From Parabacteroides sp900760525 (GTDB taxonomy: Bacteria > Bacteroidota > Bacteroidia > Bacteroidales > Tannerellaceae), in the NCBI RefSeq assembly GCF_049860805.1, contig NZ_CP187555.1:1984001-2048000 (forward strand): a stretch of 64,000 nucleotides of DNA, in the 5' to 3' direction. Position 1 is the first letter of the stretch, and every line of letters starts with the position of its first letter. The notes under the pieces are model-generated. The model was not told where the DNA came from. It was given only the letters and a program-made list of their open reading frames with translations, and ran no database searches. A program made the position numbers and the translations under genes. Below, in pieces: positions 8,229 to 15,524 of the stretch.

Positions 8229-9263
8229 TCAACTAATAACTCCCTCCGGGTACTGCATCGTCACGCAATGCAGCGAACCATGTTGTTTAATCAACGGCAA
8301 GCAATCGATCCCTACAATCTCGCGATCCGGGAAAGCCTGTTGCAAAGCATCCTTCGCCAGTTCGTCCTTCGGAGAGTTATAATAAGGAAGCAACACAGCT
8401 CCGTTGATAATCAAAAAATTGGCATAAGTAGCCGGAAGACGTTCGCCGTTCCATATCACCGGGTCCGCCATCGGCAGTGCGATCAGCCGGTAAGGTTTGC
8501 CGTCAGCCTGCCTGAAAGCCTGCAACTCCTGTTCCATCGCCTGCAGCTCATCGAAATGTTCATCCGACTCATCCGTACACTGCACATACGCAATCGTATC
8601 TTCGCTACAGAACCGTGCCAACGTATCGATATGGCTATCCGTATCATCACCGGCCAGATAGCCGTTTTCCAGCCATAAGATGCGTTCGAAGCCAAAGATC
8701 TCTTTCAGGTAGGCTTCCAGTTCTTCCTTTTGCAGATATTCGTTCCGGTTCAGGGACGAGAGGCATTCGACGGTCGTCAGCAACGTCCCCTTGCCATCCG
8801 ATTCGATGCTGCCGCCTTCCAATACGAACGGCTGCATATTGATAACCGGGACGCCTTCGGCAAATGTTCCCTGTGCCGACAGTCGGCGCGTAATCAGGTT
8901 ATCCAAGTTCGCCGCAAACTTCATCCCCCAGCCATTGAACACGAAGTCATACACGACCGGTTCTCCCTGGTCGAATACCGTAATGCCGCCGTGATCGCGT
9001 GCCCAGGTATCATTCGTTGCCATCTCGCGGAAAATGATCCGGCTGTAATCCACTTCGCCCAATTGCCTGCGAACTTCCTGTTCGTCGGGACAGACAATCA
9101 ACAACTTCTCCCATTTGACCACCTCTTTGGCGATCGACGCGAAACAAGGGAGCACCTCGTCCAATATAGGCGCCCAATCCGTCCCTTCATGCGGCCACGT
9201 CAACTGGACGGCACTTTGCGGATGCCACTCTGCCGGTAATACGATCTTATCTTCCATCTGCAT
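8229..9263 (-). CDS. aguA: Agmatine deiminase
   Basis: A 344-residue member of the guanidino-modifying enzyme superfamily. Diagnostic stretches are LPAEWHPQSAVQLTWPH, NDTWARDHGG, a VLEGGSIESDG substrate loop, AGDDTDSHIDTLARF with the catalytic His, and GSLHCVTMQYP with the nucleophile Cys near the C-terminus. It hydrolyses agmatine to N-carbamoylputrescine and ammonia. With aguB it forms the agmatine route to putrescine. A TACATTTG box (9287-9294, minus strand) lies between the first ATG of the ORF (9299) and this start, so 9263 or 9257 is the likely initiation site. Confidence 0.95.
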   Translation of the reverse strand: MQMEDKIVLPAEWHPQSAVQLTWPHEGTDWAPILDEVLPCFASIAKEVVKWEKLLIVCPDEQEVRRQLGEVDYSRIIFREMATNDTWARDHGGITVFDQGEPVVYDFVFNGWGMKFAANLDNLITRRLSAQGTFAEGVPVINMQPFVLEGGSIESDGKGTLLTTVECLSSLNRNEYLQKEELEAYLKEIFGFERILWLENGYLAGDDTDSHIDTLARFCSEDTIAYVQCTDESDEHFDELQAMEQELQAFRQADGKPYRLIALPMADPVIWNGERLPATYANFLIINGAVLLPYYNSPKDELAKDALQQAFPDREIVGIDCLPLIKQHGSLHCVTMQYPEGVIS

Positions 9264-9286
9264 CAATATCGTTTTTATATTTCCTG

Positions 9287-9294
9287 CAAATGTA
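9287..9294 (-). promoter_or_regulatory. Probable -7 box of the aguA-aguB-pabB-pabC operon
   Basis: TACATTTG on the minus strand fits TAnnTTTG and lies 24 bases before the aguA start. No convincing TTTG -33 element is seen. The close spacing and overlaps downstream suggest one transcript for all four genes. Confidence 0.45.
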
Positions 9295-9394
9295 AGCATT
9301 TATAAAAGATGATTAGCCCATGACCCCGTCACCGGAACGAATTTTTATCCCACGGATGACTGCGGTATGCTGCATAACATAATAAAAGCATTGT

Positions 9395-9441
9395 TTTTCA
9401 GGGCATTTATCTGGTTAAAAAGAGTAAGTTTGCCCTGAAAA
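9395..9441 (+). promoter_or_regulatory. Promoter of the DUF4469 gene framed by an 11-bp perfect inverted repeat
   Basis: TTTTCAGGGCA (9395-9405) and its exact reverse complement (9431-9441) are separated by 25 bases. The right arm overlaps TAAGTTTG (9425-9432), the probable -7 box for the gene starting at 9457. The arrangement could be an operator for a dimeric or looping regulator, or a stem in the leader RNA. Confidence 0.55.
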
Positions 9442-9456
9442 CATAAACAAATTATC

Positions 9457-10248
9457 ATGGCTACTAAAAATTACAAATGGTTCTTCGATCTCGCCGAAAA
9501 CCTTCTGACAAAAGACGTGACAAACGACTACACCGCTACAGTAAAAACCCTCCTCCCGAAGACGGTCGAAAATCTCGCCGACGACATCGTGAAGGAGACG
9601 GCCAATAACCGCGAAACGGTAATCAGTATTATCACCTTGTATGACAAGAAGATCATCGACCTGGTCTGCCAGGGCAACACCGTCAACACCGGCTCGGCAC
9701 TCTACGCTCCGGCATTGCCAGGTTCGTTCGTCGGGACAAGCGGCACGGTAGACCCTGCCAAGCACAAAGCGTACGTGAACATCAACCCCTCGGCTGCGTT
9801 CCGCAAGGAACTGGAAAGGGTACAGCCTGTATTCTCCGGCAACGTGCTCGATTCGGGCGGCGCGCGCATCGGCTTGGTGACCGACTCGGCCACCGGACGC
9901 ACGGACGGATTCATGACACCGGGCAACACGATCGACATCACGGGCACGAAGATCCGCAGCCTCAACGCGGACGGGTCGGGCATCGGGAGCATCAAGTTCG
10001 TCAATGCCGAAACGGAGGCAGTGGCGGCTACGATCACTTCGACTTCGATCAACGAACCGAAACGCATCATACTCGTTGTTCCGGCAAACCTCGCCGAAGG
10101 GACGTACCGGCTGGAGGTCGAGACGTATTACAGCAACACTTCCACCTTATTGAAGTCCCCTCGCACGCTGATCTACACACCGCTTTACATCGGTGAAGTA
10201 CCCAATAGCGGCGGTGGCGGAGAAGAAGAACGTCCGGGAGAATTATAA
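9457..10248 (+). CDS. HU/IHF-like DNA-binding domain protein with DUF4469 domain
   Basis: A 263-residue protein of a type common in Bacteroidales. The first about 125 residues (MATKNYKWFFDLAENLLTKD onward, ending in a YVNINPSAAFRKEL-like turn) resemble the HU-like DNA-binding domain of this group. Residues about 140-240 (GARIGLVTDSATGRTDGFMTPGNTIDITGTKI and following) match DUF4469, an immunoglobulin-like beta domain. The C-terminus is Gly/Glu-rich (NSGGGGEEERPGEL). No signal peptide is seen. The function is unknown; a nucleoid or structural role is only inference. A small lipoprotein gene follows after a tandem repeat. Confidence 0.75.
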   Translation: MATKNYKWFFDLAENLLTKDVTNDYTATVKTLLPKTVENLADDIVKETANNRETVISIITLYDKKIIDLVCQGNTVNTGSALYAPALPGSFVGTSGTVDPAKHKAYVNINPSAAFRKELERVQPVFSGNVLDSGGARIGLVTDSATGRTDGFMTPGNTIDITGTKIRSLNADGSGIGSIKFVNAETEAVAATITSTSINEPKRIILVVPANLAEGTYRLEVETYYSNTSTLLKSPRTLIYTPLYIGEVPNSGGGGEEERPGEL

Positions 10249-10269
10249 TTCCACATTTTCCGTCTCGTC

Positions 10270-10361
10270 GAGACGATGGCCATCGTTCAGGCGAAACGAT
10301 GGCCACCGTTCAGGCAAGACGACGGGCACCGTTCAGGCGAGACGATGGCCACCGTTCAGGC
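10270..10361. repeat. 23-bp tandem repeat, 4 copies
   Basis: Four head-to-tail 23-bp units (10270, 10293, 10316, 10339), each ending CGTTCAGGC, plus a 7-base partial copy. The first unit holds the perfect 14-bp palindrome ACGATGGCCATCGT (10273-10286); the others are slightly degenerate (CGATGGCCACCG). A near-palindrome CGTCTC/GAGACG (10261-10275) sits at the front. The array lies between the DUF4469 gene and the small lipoprotein gene; no spacers, so it is not CRISPR. Confidence 0.9.
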
Positions 10362-10424
10362 GAGACGGAACTTACCACTCCTTCACACAATAATTTTTCT
10401 TTATCCACATACATTTCAAATCTT

Positions 10425-10559
10425 ATGAAAACAACTGTTTTACAATCATTCTTCAAAATCGCCTTGCTGCTATTCGGCATGGCGATAGGGTTCGGATGCG
10501 ACGATTCGGACGATCCGGACGCTCCGGACAAATGGGAACCGGAAGGATTACTCTTGTGA
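10425..10559 (+). CDS. Small lipoprotein, 44 aa
   Basis: A short ORF with a clear lipoprotein signal: MKTTVLQSFFKIALLLFGMAIGFGC, with the lipid-accepting Cys at residue 25, followed by a very acidic mature tail (DDSDDPDAPDKWEPEGLLL). The sequence is too short to assign a family. It is downstream of the DUF4469 gene on the same strand and separated from it by the 23-bp tandem array, so the two may share a transcript. The acidic tail just after Cys resembles lipoprotein export signals of Bacteroidetes. Confidence 0.6.
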   Translation: MKTTVLQSFFKIALLLFGMAIGFGCDDSDDPDAPDKWEPEGLLL

Positions 10560-10624
10560 ATGCAACATCATTCAATATTCCGACAAGATTCCACCACAAA
10601 CCTTTTACTACATCATACTATACA

Positions 10625-12268
10625 TCATTCCAAATCGAGGCATTTTTCCACTATCTCTGTCAGCTTCATATTTTTTCGCCATTTCTTAAGCAGGGAAAGC
10701 AATGATTTATCTCTTACTCTCGACTGGTTTACAGCCAGCAGTTCGACAAAGGCTTCGAGCAATCTCTTCAAGTCCTTCACCGGGTTTTTCGGCAAGTGAG
10801 TCAGAAAAGAGACGAACATCCGTTCAAGTTCCTTATTATGCAAGGGGGAAATATTCATCATTTCGTCTGTTACAAGGCTCACAAACCGTTGGACCGGCGA
10901 CCACTCAAAGGTTTCTACTTCGCCTAAAACCCGCCCGACGGCCACACTGTCCATCTTCCCTTTCTTTACCAGGCCGGCCCAGAGCTCCGCGGCATAAGAA
11001 CGGACCGTCTTGTCGATACTCAACAGGCAAAGAGCAAGATACGTCTTCGACATTTCGCCCCAACGGTAGTCCAAATCAGACAGTGTTTCGAGTGCCGCCA
11101 TATTAAGACGGCTCAGTTCCATATCATTCCAGTACGCATCGCGGAAACGGTCCCGTATCAATACGGCCAGCAACACCTGGGGAGCATTGGGAGTAAGCAA
11201 CATGAGCCGCTTCAAATCCCTTTCACGTAAAGACATATTCCAGAACGTCTCCACCAAAAGCGGAATACGGGAAGGAGAGCGATAGGTCATATACAAAGCA
11301 TAGCCGCCGAAACGTTTCTGTATCGCCACGTTACGGCTTGCAGGCGGAATCAATTGCAAAATGCGGTCGAACTTGCCAAAAGGCTTTTCGAAGACGAACA
11401 CATCGCAAGTGATATTGCCCGTCAGATAAGCACGGTTCACGGCCGAATACGGAAAATCAGCAAACTCTTCATAGACGGTATCCGGGCTCTTCACCAGACC
11501 GGCAGTCATCCACACGGACTGAAACGTAAAAGGCTTCTTGGGAAGCGCTCCGGGAGTAAACAGGAAAAGGAGCAGCTCACGATATTCCCCAGTCAGCTTT
11601 TCCTTAATCAAAGGAATCGCCTCGTCCGCCCGGTCGAGCGCCACACGGGAGACGGCTATCTGAAAATCCATATGCTCCGGTTTGCGGTTATGCTTCTGAT
11701 ACTTCTCTATGCGTGAAACAAGGACGGCAGGATCGATCCAGGCCGGACGGTGTGTAGGCGTCGATAATAGGGGCAAAGTATCTTTTTCCTTAATCTTTTT
11801 GAGGGCAAGCTTGACAAGTTCCCAATAGCTTTTATAATCCCGGGAGGCAACTTGCACTTTCTTATCCTTCAGCCCTTCATGTTTAAAAAGAATATGGACC
11901 AAAAGGTCGTTCAACCCCCGGTCATGCCCAGTAAACTCAGGTAAAAGCAGTTGGGCGTATTCGATAAGAAAAGCAGCTACAAAGATATCCAGATCTCCGG
12001 CCGCTTCCGTCCCTTCCGCATGGCCTTTCATGAACAGACAGGCCCGTTCAAAGGCAGGCGCCATGCGGACGGCATCTGCCAACTTCACCGACGTATGCAT
12101 ACGCGCCAATGATGCCAAAAGCAGATCGAGATGGAAACTCTCTTCATTGTTCACAGACCGCTCCATTAAAGAGATCAGATCATCCATACCGGCAATATCC
12201 GGTATACGCATTTCTTCACGAATAAGAGGTTGCATAAGACTAAACTGTTTTTCCGATAGATTATTCAT
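10625..12268 (-). CDS. Hypothetical protein, all-helical, 547 aa (possible DUF6493-like)
   Basis: I do not recognise this protein with confidence. It has no signal peptide or membrane segment, is rich in Leu, Ala and charged residues, and reads as a long array of amphipathic helices (for example PAWIDPAVLVSRIEKYQ and AVLIRDRFRDAYWNDMELSRLNMAALETLSDLDYRWGEM), suggesting a HEAT/ARM-like solenoid. Some Bacteroidales proteins named DUF6493 have similar helical repeats and accompany SWIM, MoxR and VWA genes, but none of those partners is present. It is a single-gene unit between the small lipoprotein gene and dps. Confidence 0.6.
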   Translation of the reverse strand: MNNLSEKQFSLMQPLIREEMRIPDIAGMDDLISLMERSVNNEESFHLDLLLASLARMHTSVKLADAVRMAPAFERACLFMKGHAEGTEAAGDLDIFVAAFLIEYAQLLLPEFTGHDRGLNDLLVHILFKHEGLKDKKVQVASRDYKSYWELVKLALKKIKEKDTLPLLSTPTHRPAWIDPAVLVSRIEKYQKHNRKPEHMDFQIAVSRVALDRADEAIPLIKEKLTGEYRELLLFLFTPGALPKKPFTFQSVWMTAGLVKSPDTVYEEFADFPYSAVNRAYLTGNITCDVFVFEKPFGKFDRILQLIPPASRNVAIQKRFGGYALYMTYRSPSRIPLLVETFWNMSLRERDLKRLMLLTPNAPQVLLAVLIRDRFRDAYWNDMELSRLNMAALETLSDLDYRWGEMSKTYLALCLLSIDKTVRSYAAELWAGLVKKGKMDSVAVGRVLGEVETFEWSPVQRFVSLVTDEMMNISPLHNKELERMFVSFLTHLPKNPVKDLKRLLEAFVELLAVNQSRVRDKSLLSLLKKWRKNMKLTEIVEKCLDLE

Positions 12269-12377
12269 AAGTCATAAATTCTTTTGATGCCAGCCAATAA
12301 CATATCAAATATAAACACAAAAAATAAATGAAGTGTTTCCCGCCAGCAGGAAAGTTTCTCCACGATAGCCGTTCAGC

Positions 12378-12407
12378 AAAAAAAGGCACCCTTCACAGAG
12401 TGCCTCT
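12378..12407 (-). terminator. Rho-independent terminator of dps
   Basis: On the minus strand AGGCAC, a 10-base loop and GTGCCT are followed by a run of seven T. It lies about 45 bases behind the dps stop codon. Confidence 0.8.
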
Positions 12408-12449
12408 TTCCAAACGCAACGAATAAATTATTAATTACTTACACACTTA

Positions 12450-12938
12450 TTATTTCTTGCAGTCGCAAGAAGAGTAAGCCACTAACATCCAAACCAATTT
12501 TTCCTGTTCTTTCAGGTAATCGCTCATCAGCGCTACCGTTGCCTCGTCTCCGGACTCGGAAGCCAGAGAAAGCAGTTTACGTTCTTCAGCGATAAACTGT
12601 CCGTAGGTGTTCAGAACGTTCTCCAAGGCTTCGTCTGCACAAGATACGCCTGAAACCTCCTTTACTTTGGCGACTTTCAGATATTCACTGAATTTGTTAA
12701 CCGGAACGCCACCCAGCATCAGGATACGTTCAGCCAGTTCGTCTACCTTCTCGGCGGCATCATTATACATATCTTCGAATTTGCTGTGAAGGACGAAGAA
12801 ACCGTGTCCTTTAATGTTCCAATGGAAACCACGGAGGTTTGTATAGAATACCTGATAATCGGCTAATAACTGTTGTAATGCTTCAACTACTTTACCTGCT
12901 GCTACTGCATCCAAATGGATATAATCTAATGTCTTCAT
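12450..12938 (-). CDS. dps: Dps, DNA-binding ferritin-like protein
   Basis: A 162-residue ferritin-like protein. The Dps signature is complete: HWNIKGHGFF with His39-Trp40, His51, and KFEDMYNDAAEKVDELAER (about 54-71) supplying the inter-subunit ferroxidase ligands. Dps dodecamers oxidise ferrous iron with peroxide and protect DNA in stationary phase and under oxidative stress. In Bacteroides dps is a known member of the OxyR regulon, and an oxyR with both redox cysteines lies 5 kb away. A good promoter (12984-13016) and terminator show a single-gene unit. The C-terminus is unusual in ending CDCKK. Confidence 0.96.
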   Translation of the reverse strand: MKTLDYIHLDAVAAGKVVEALQQLLADYQVFYTNLRGFHWNIKGHGFFVLHSKFEDMYNDAAEKVDELAERILMLGGVPVNKFSEYLKVAKVKEVSGVSCADEALENVLNTYGQFIAEERKLLSLASESGDEATVALMSDYLKEQEKLVWMLVAYSSCDCKK

Positions 12939-12983
12939 ACTGCTTTACTTTTTAATTGTTATACTTTTCGTTTTTCTTGTACT

Positions 12984-13016
12984 GCAAAGATACATCAGAT
13001 ATAAGTGCTTGTCAAA
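12984..13016 (-). promoter_or_regulatory. Promoter of dps
   Basis: On the minus strand TTTG (13013-13016) is followed after 21 bases by TATCTTTG (12984-12991), about 45 bases before the dps start codon. OxyR would be expected to bind upstream of this, but I cannot define its site by eye. Confidence 0.65.
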
Positions 13017-13083
13017 CAGATAATTTCTATACATACATAGATGTTTTCTATAAGTATTCGATCGGCTCCCTATTATTGGAAGC

Positions 13084-15480
13084 TCATTCGACAGACCACT
13101 CAAAAAGACCGGAAGAATTCTTTTCGGGTTGCACGACTTCCAGTTTTAAGGCATTTGTCGTGACAGGTGCGAAAGTGACGGTGTTGCCATTTCCTTTTTC
13201 GACTCCGTAGGCCGTACGGTTCGTGACAGGCTTCCAACTTCCTCCCGAATCCCGGTAATGCAGCTTCCAACTTGCCGGCACACGGCAACCGCCCCAAGGC
13301 GCATCGTCATACCAGTAGACCGTACTGGCGGAAACTGTTTGAGGCTTTTCGAACTCATAAACGATCCACTCCGTCGTGCCTTCTTCCGGCCACCAATGGA
13401 AATAGGGCATCGTCCGGTCGTTTTCATCTTCCGGCACCAAACGGTCGTTGATAGCTGTAATCGATTTGGACGAATGGGATGCGGTAATCCTGGAAGTAGA
13501 TGCAATCGTCGGAGGCAGACTCGGACGCGTAGCGCTCATGTCCTGGGGCAACCAGACCGCCATTTCGCCGGCGCCACGATGGGCCCATGCATAATAGGGG
13601 ATCAGGGTAAGCGTTACATCCTTGGCAGCCAGACGGCCGTTTTCATCATAGCTCAATGCTTGCGCCGTCGTCTTGATTTCATCGATGCCATACAGGAGGT
13701 CCGGTTTGTGCTCGACCGTAAACTCGGGTTTCTGGTTCATCAAGACGCTAAGGACGCTGAAGTCATTGTCCGGCCACTCGGCACAATAAACCACCGGTCC
13801 CCGCTCCACAGCGACTCGTCCCCGGTCTGCCACGACCTTCGTATTGGCTTTGACCGTACGCGGTTCCATATCGAAATGCACCTCTACGACATCCCCTTTT
13901 TTCCATTGGCGGGAGACTGAGAAATAGCCTTTGTCCAAATCACTCTCCACAGGTTCGCCGTTCACCTTTACGGAATAGCCCAATTGTTTGCGGTCGGAGA
14001 ATGCATACAAGTTACTCGGCGCAACTTCGCCTTTCACCCAACCCGGCACACGGATCTTCAGGGTGAAATCCTGTTTGCCTTTAGGCGTCACTTCCAGCCG
14101 GATGTCGCCGTTCCAGGGATATCCGGTCGTTTGGGCCAGCTTCAAATGCTTTCCGCCCACATTCAATTCGGATGTGTTACTCATAAAAAGATTGACATAC
14201 ACGTCTTTGTCGTGCACGGCATATACATAACCCGGCAACGAGGGAATGAAACGGCAGATATTGGACGGGCAACAGGCACATCCGAACCACGGCCGGCGCT
14301 GATGCTGCCCGACGGACTCCAGCGGATTGGGATAAAAGAAGCCGCCGCCATCCAGCGATACGCCCGAAATCAACCCGTTATATAAGGTACGTTCCAACAC
14401 ATCATAATATTTGGATTCGCCATGCAAGAGGAACAGGCGGTAATTCCAATACACATTCCCGATGGCGGCGCAAGTTTCACAATAGGCCGACATATTGGGC
14501 AACTCATAGTTTTCACCGAAAGCCTCCCCGTTGTTGGTAGCGCCGATACCTCCCGTGATATACAATTTCTTCGTCACCACGTTATCCCAGATACGGTCGA
14601 TGGCGTGGATGTAACCTGTATCGCCCGTCAAGGCAGCAACGTCTGCCATTCCGGAATACATATAAGCGGCCCGTACGGCATGTCCGACAGCTTCATCCTG
14701 TTCCAGCACCGGTTTATGTGCCTGGCTATAGGCATCCCGGCGTTCCGTATAACCACGTTTATCTAAGAAAAACTTAGCCAGGTCGAGGTACTTCTTCCGC
14801 CCTGTCGCCAAGTAGAGCTTACAAAGCGCCATCTCGGCAATCTGATGCCCGGGCACGCGGACAAGCTGTCCCGGCTTGTCGCCTATCGCCTTTTCCACAC
14901 AGTCGGCATACCGGATCGCAATATCCAGAAACGACCTTTTCCCCGTTGCCTGATAGTGGGCGACAGCACCTTCTACCATGTGTCCGAGGTTGTAAAACTC
15001 ATGGCTCAGGTCTTCCACCTTTTCCCAGCGGCTACTTCCCGCCCATTCGTGCGGATGCTGCGGATTCATGGTGCGGGCCGTGTATAAATAGCCATCCGCT
15101 TCCTGTGCCGAAGCCACGATTGTCAGGACGCTGTCGATGTAACGGTCCAGCCGCTTATCGGGATAGGTTTGCATGGAATAGCTTGCCCCTTCGATCGTCT
15201 TATATACATCCGTATCGTCGAATGAATATCCCTCCACCTTATTCTCGCTACTCGGATGAGCCGCTTTCACGAAGTTCTCATAGCGTCCCGTTTCCTCGCA
15301 TTTGCTAAAGGCGAGCGGGATGGTAACTTCACGGCTTGCCCTCAATCTCTGCCCCCAGAAATTATCCGTTACCTTAACGGAAGTAAAAGGGACAGGAGTG
15401 ATCGGATAGCCGCCATCATGTGTCTGCGCACTGCCCGCCAAACTTATACCGGCAAGTGCTATCAATACGATTCGTTTCAT
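13084..15480 (-). CDS. GH127-family beta-L-arabinofuranosidase, secreted (copy A)
   Basis: A 798-residue exported glycosidase with a cleavable signal (MKRIVLIALAGISLAGSAQ). The GH127 (DUF1680) catalytic domain fills about residues 30-650. Zinc and nucleophile residues of the family are visible as CETC (334-337) and CACCPSN (401-407); by analogy with the Bifidobacterium enzyme, Cys403 or Cys404 is the nucleophile and Glu335, Cys337 and the Cys pair bind zinc. The C-terminal part (about 665-798) looks like a discoidin/F5-8-type carbohydrate-binding module ending FEWSVE. Substrate is likely arabinofuranosides of plant glycans. It follows the paralogue at 15525 by 44 bases, so the two form an operon. 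Confidence 0.93.
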   Translation of the reverse strand: MKRIVLIALAGISLAGSAQTHDGGYPITPVPFTSVKVTDNFWGQRLRASREVTIPLAFSKCEETGRYENFVKAAHPSSENKVEGYSFDDTDVYKTIEGASYSMQTYPDKRLDRYIDSVLTIVASAQEADGYLYTARTMNPQHPHEWAGSSRWEKVEDLSHEFYNLGHMVEGAVAHYQATGKRSFLDIAIRYADCVEKAIGDKPGQLVRVPGHQIAEMALCKLYLATGRKKYLDLAKFFLDKRGYTERRDAYSQAHKPVLEQDEAVGHAVRAAYMYSGMADVAALTGDTGYIHAIDRIWDNVVTKKLYITGGIGATNNGEAFGENYELPNMSAYCETCAAIGNVYWNYRLFLLHGESKYYDVLERTLYNGLISGVSLDGGGFFYPNPLESVGQHQRRPWFGCACCPSNICRFIPSLPGYVYAVHDKDVYVNLFMSNTSELNVGGKHLKLAQTTGYPWNGDIRLEVTPKGKQDFTLKIRVPGWVKGEVAPSNLYAFSDRKQLGYSVKVNGEPVESDLDKGYFSVSRQWKKGDVVEVHFDMEPRTVKANTKVVADRGRVAVERGPVVYCAEWPDNDFSVLSVLMNQKPEFTVEHKPDLLYGIDEIKTTAQALSYDENGRLAAKDVTLTLIPYYAWAHRGAGEMAVWLPQDMSATRPSLPPTIASTSRITASHSSKSITAINDRLVPEDENDRTMPYFHWWPEEGTTEWIVYEFEKPQTVSASTVYWYDDAPWGGCRVPASWKLHYRDSGGSWKPVTNRTAYGVEKGNGNTVTFAPVTTNALKLEVVQPEKNSSGLFEWSVE

Positions 15481-15524
15481 TTTTATTCAAGATTATGTTA
15501 CCGATTATCTTTTCAGAGTATGGA

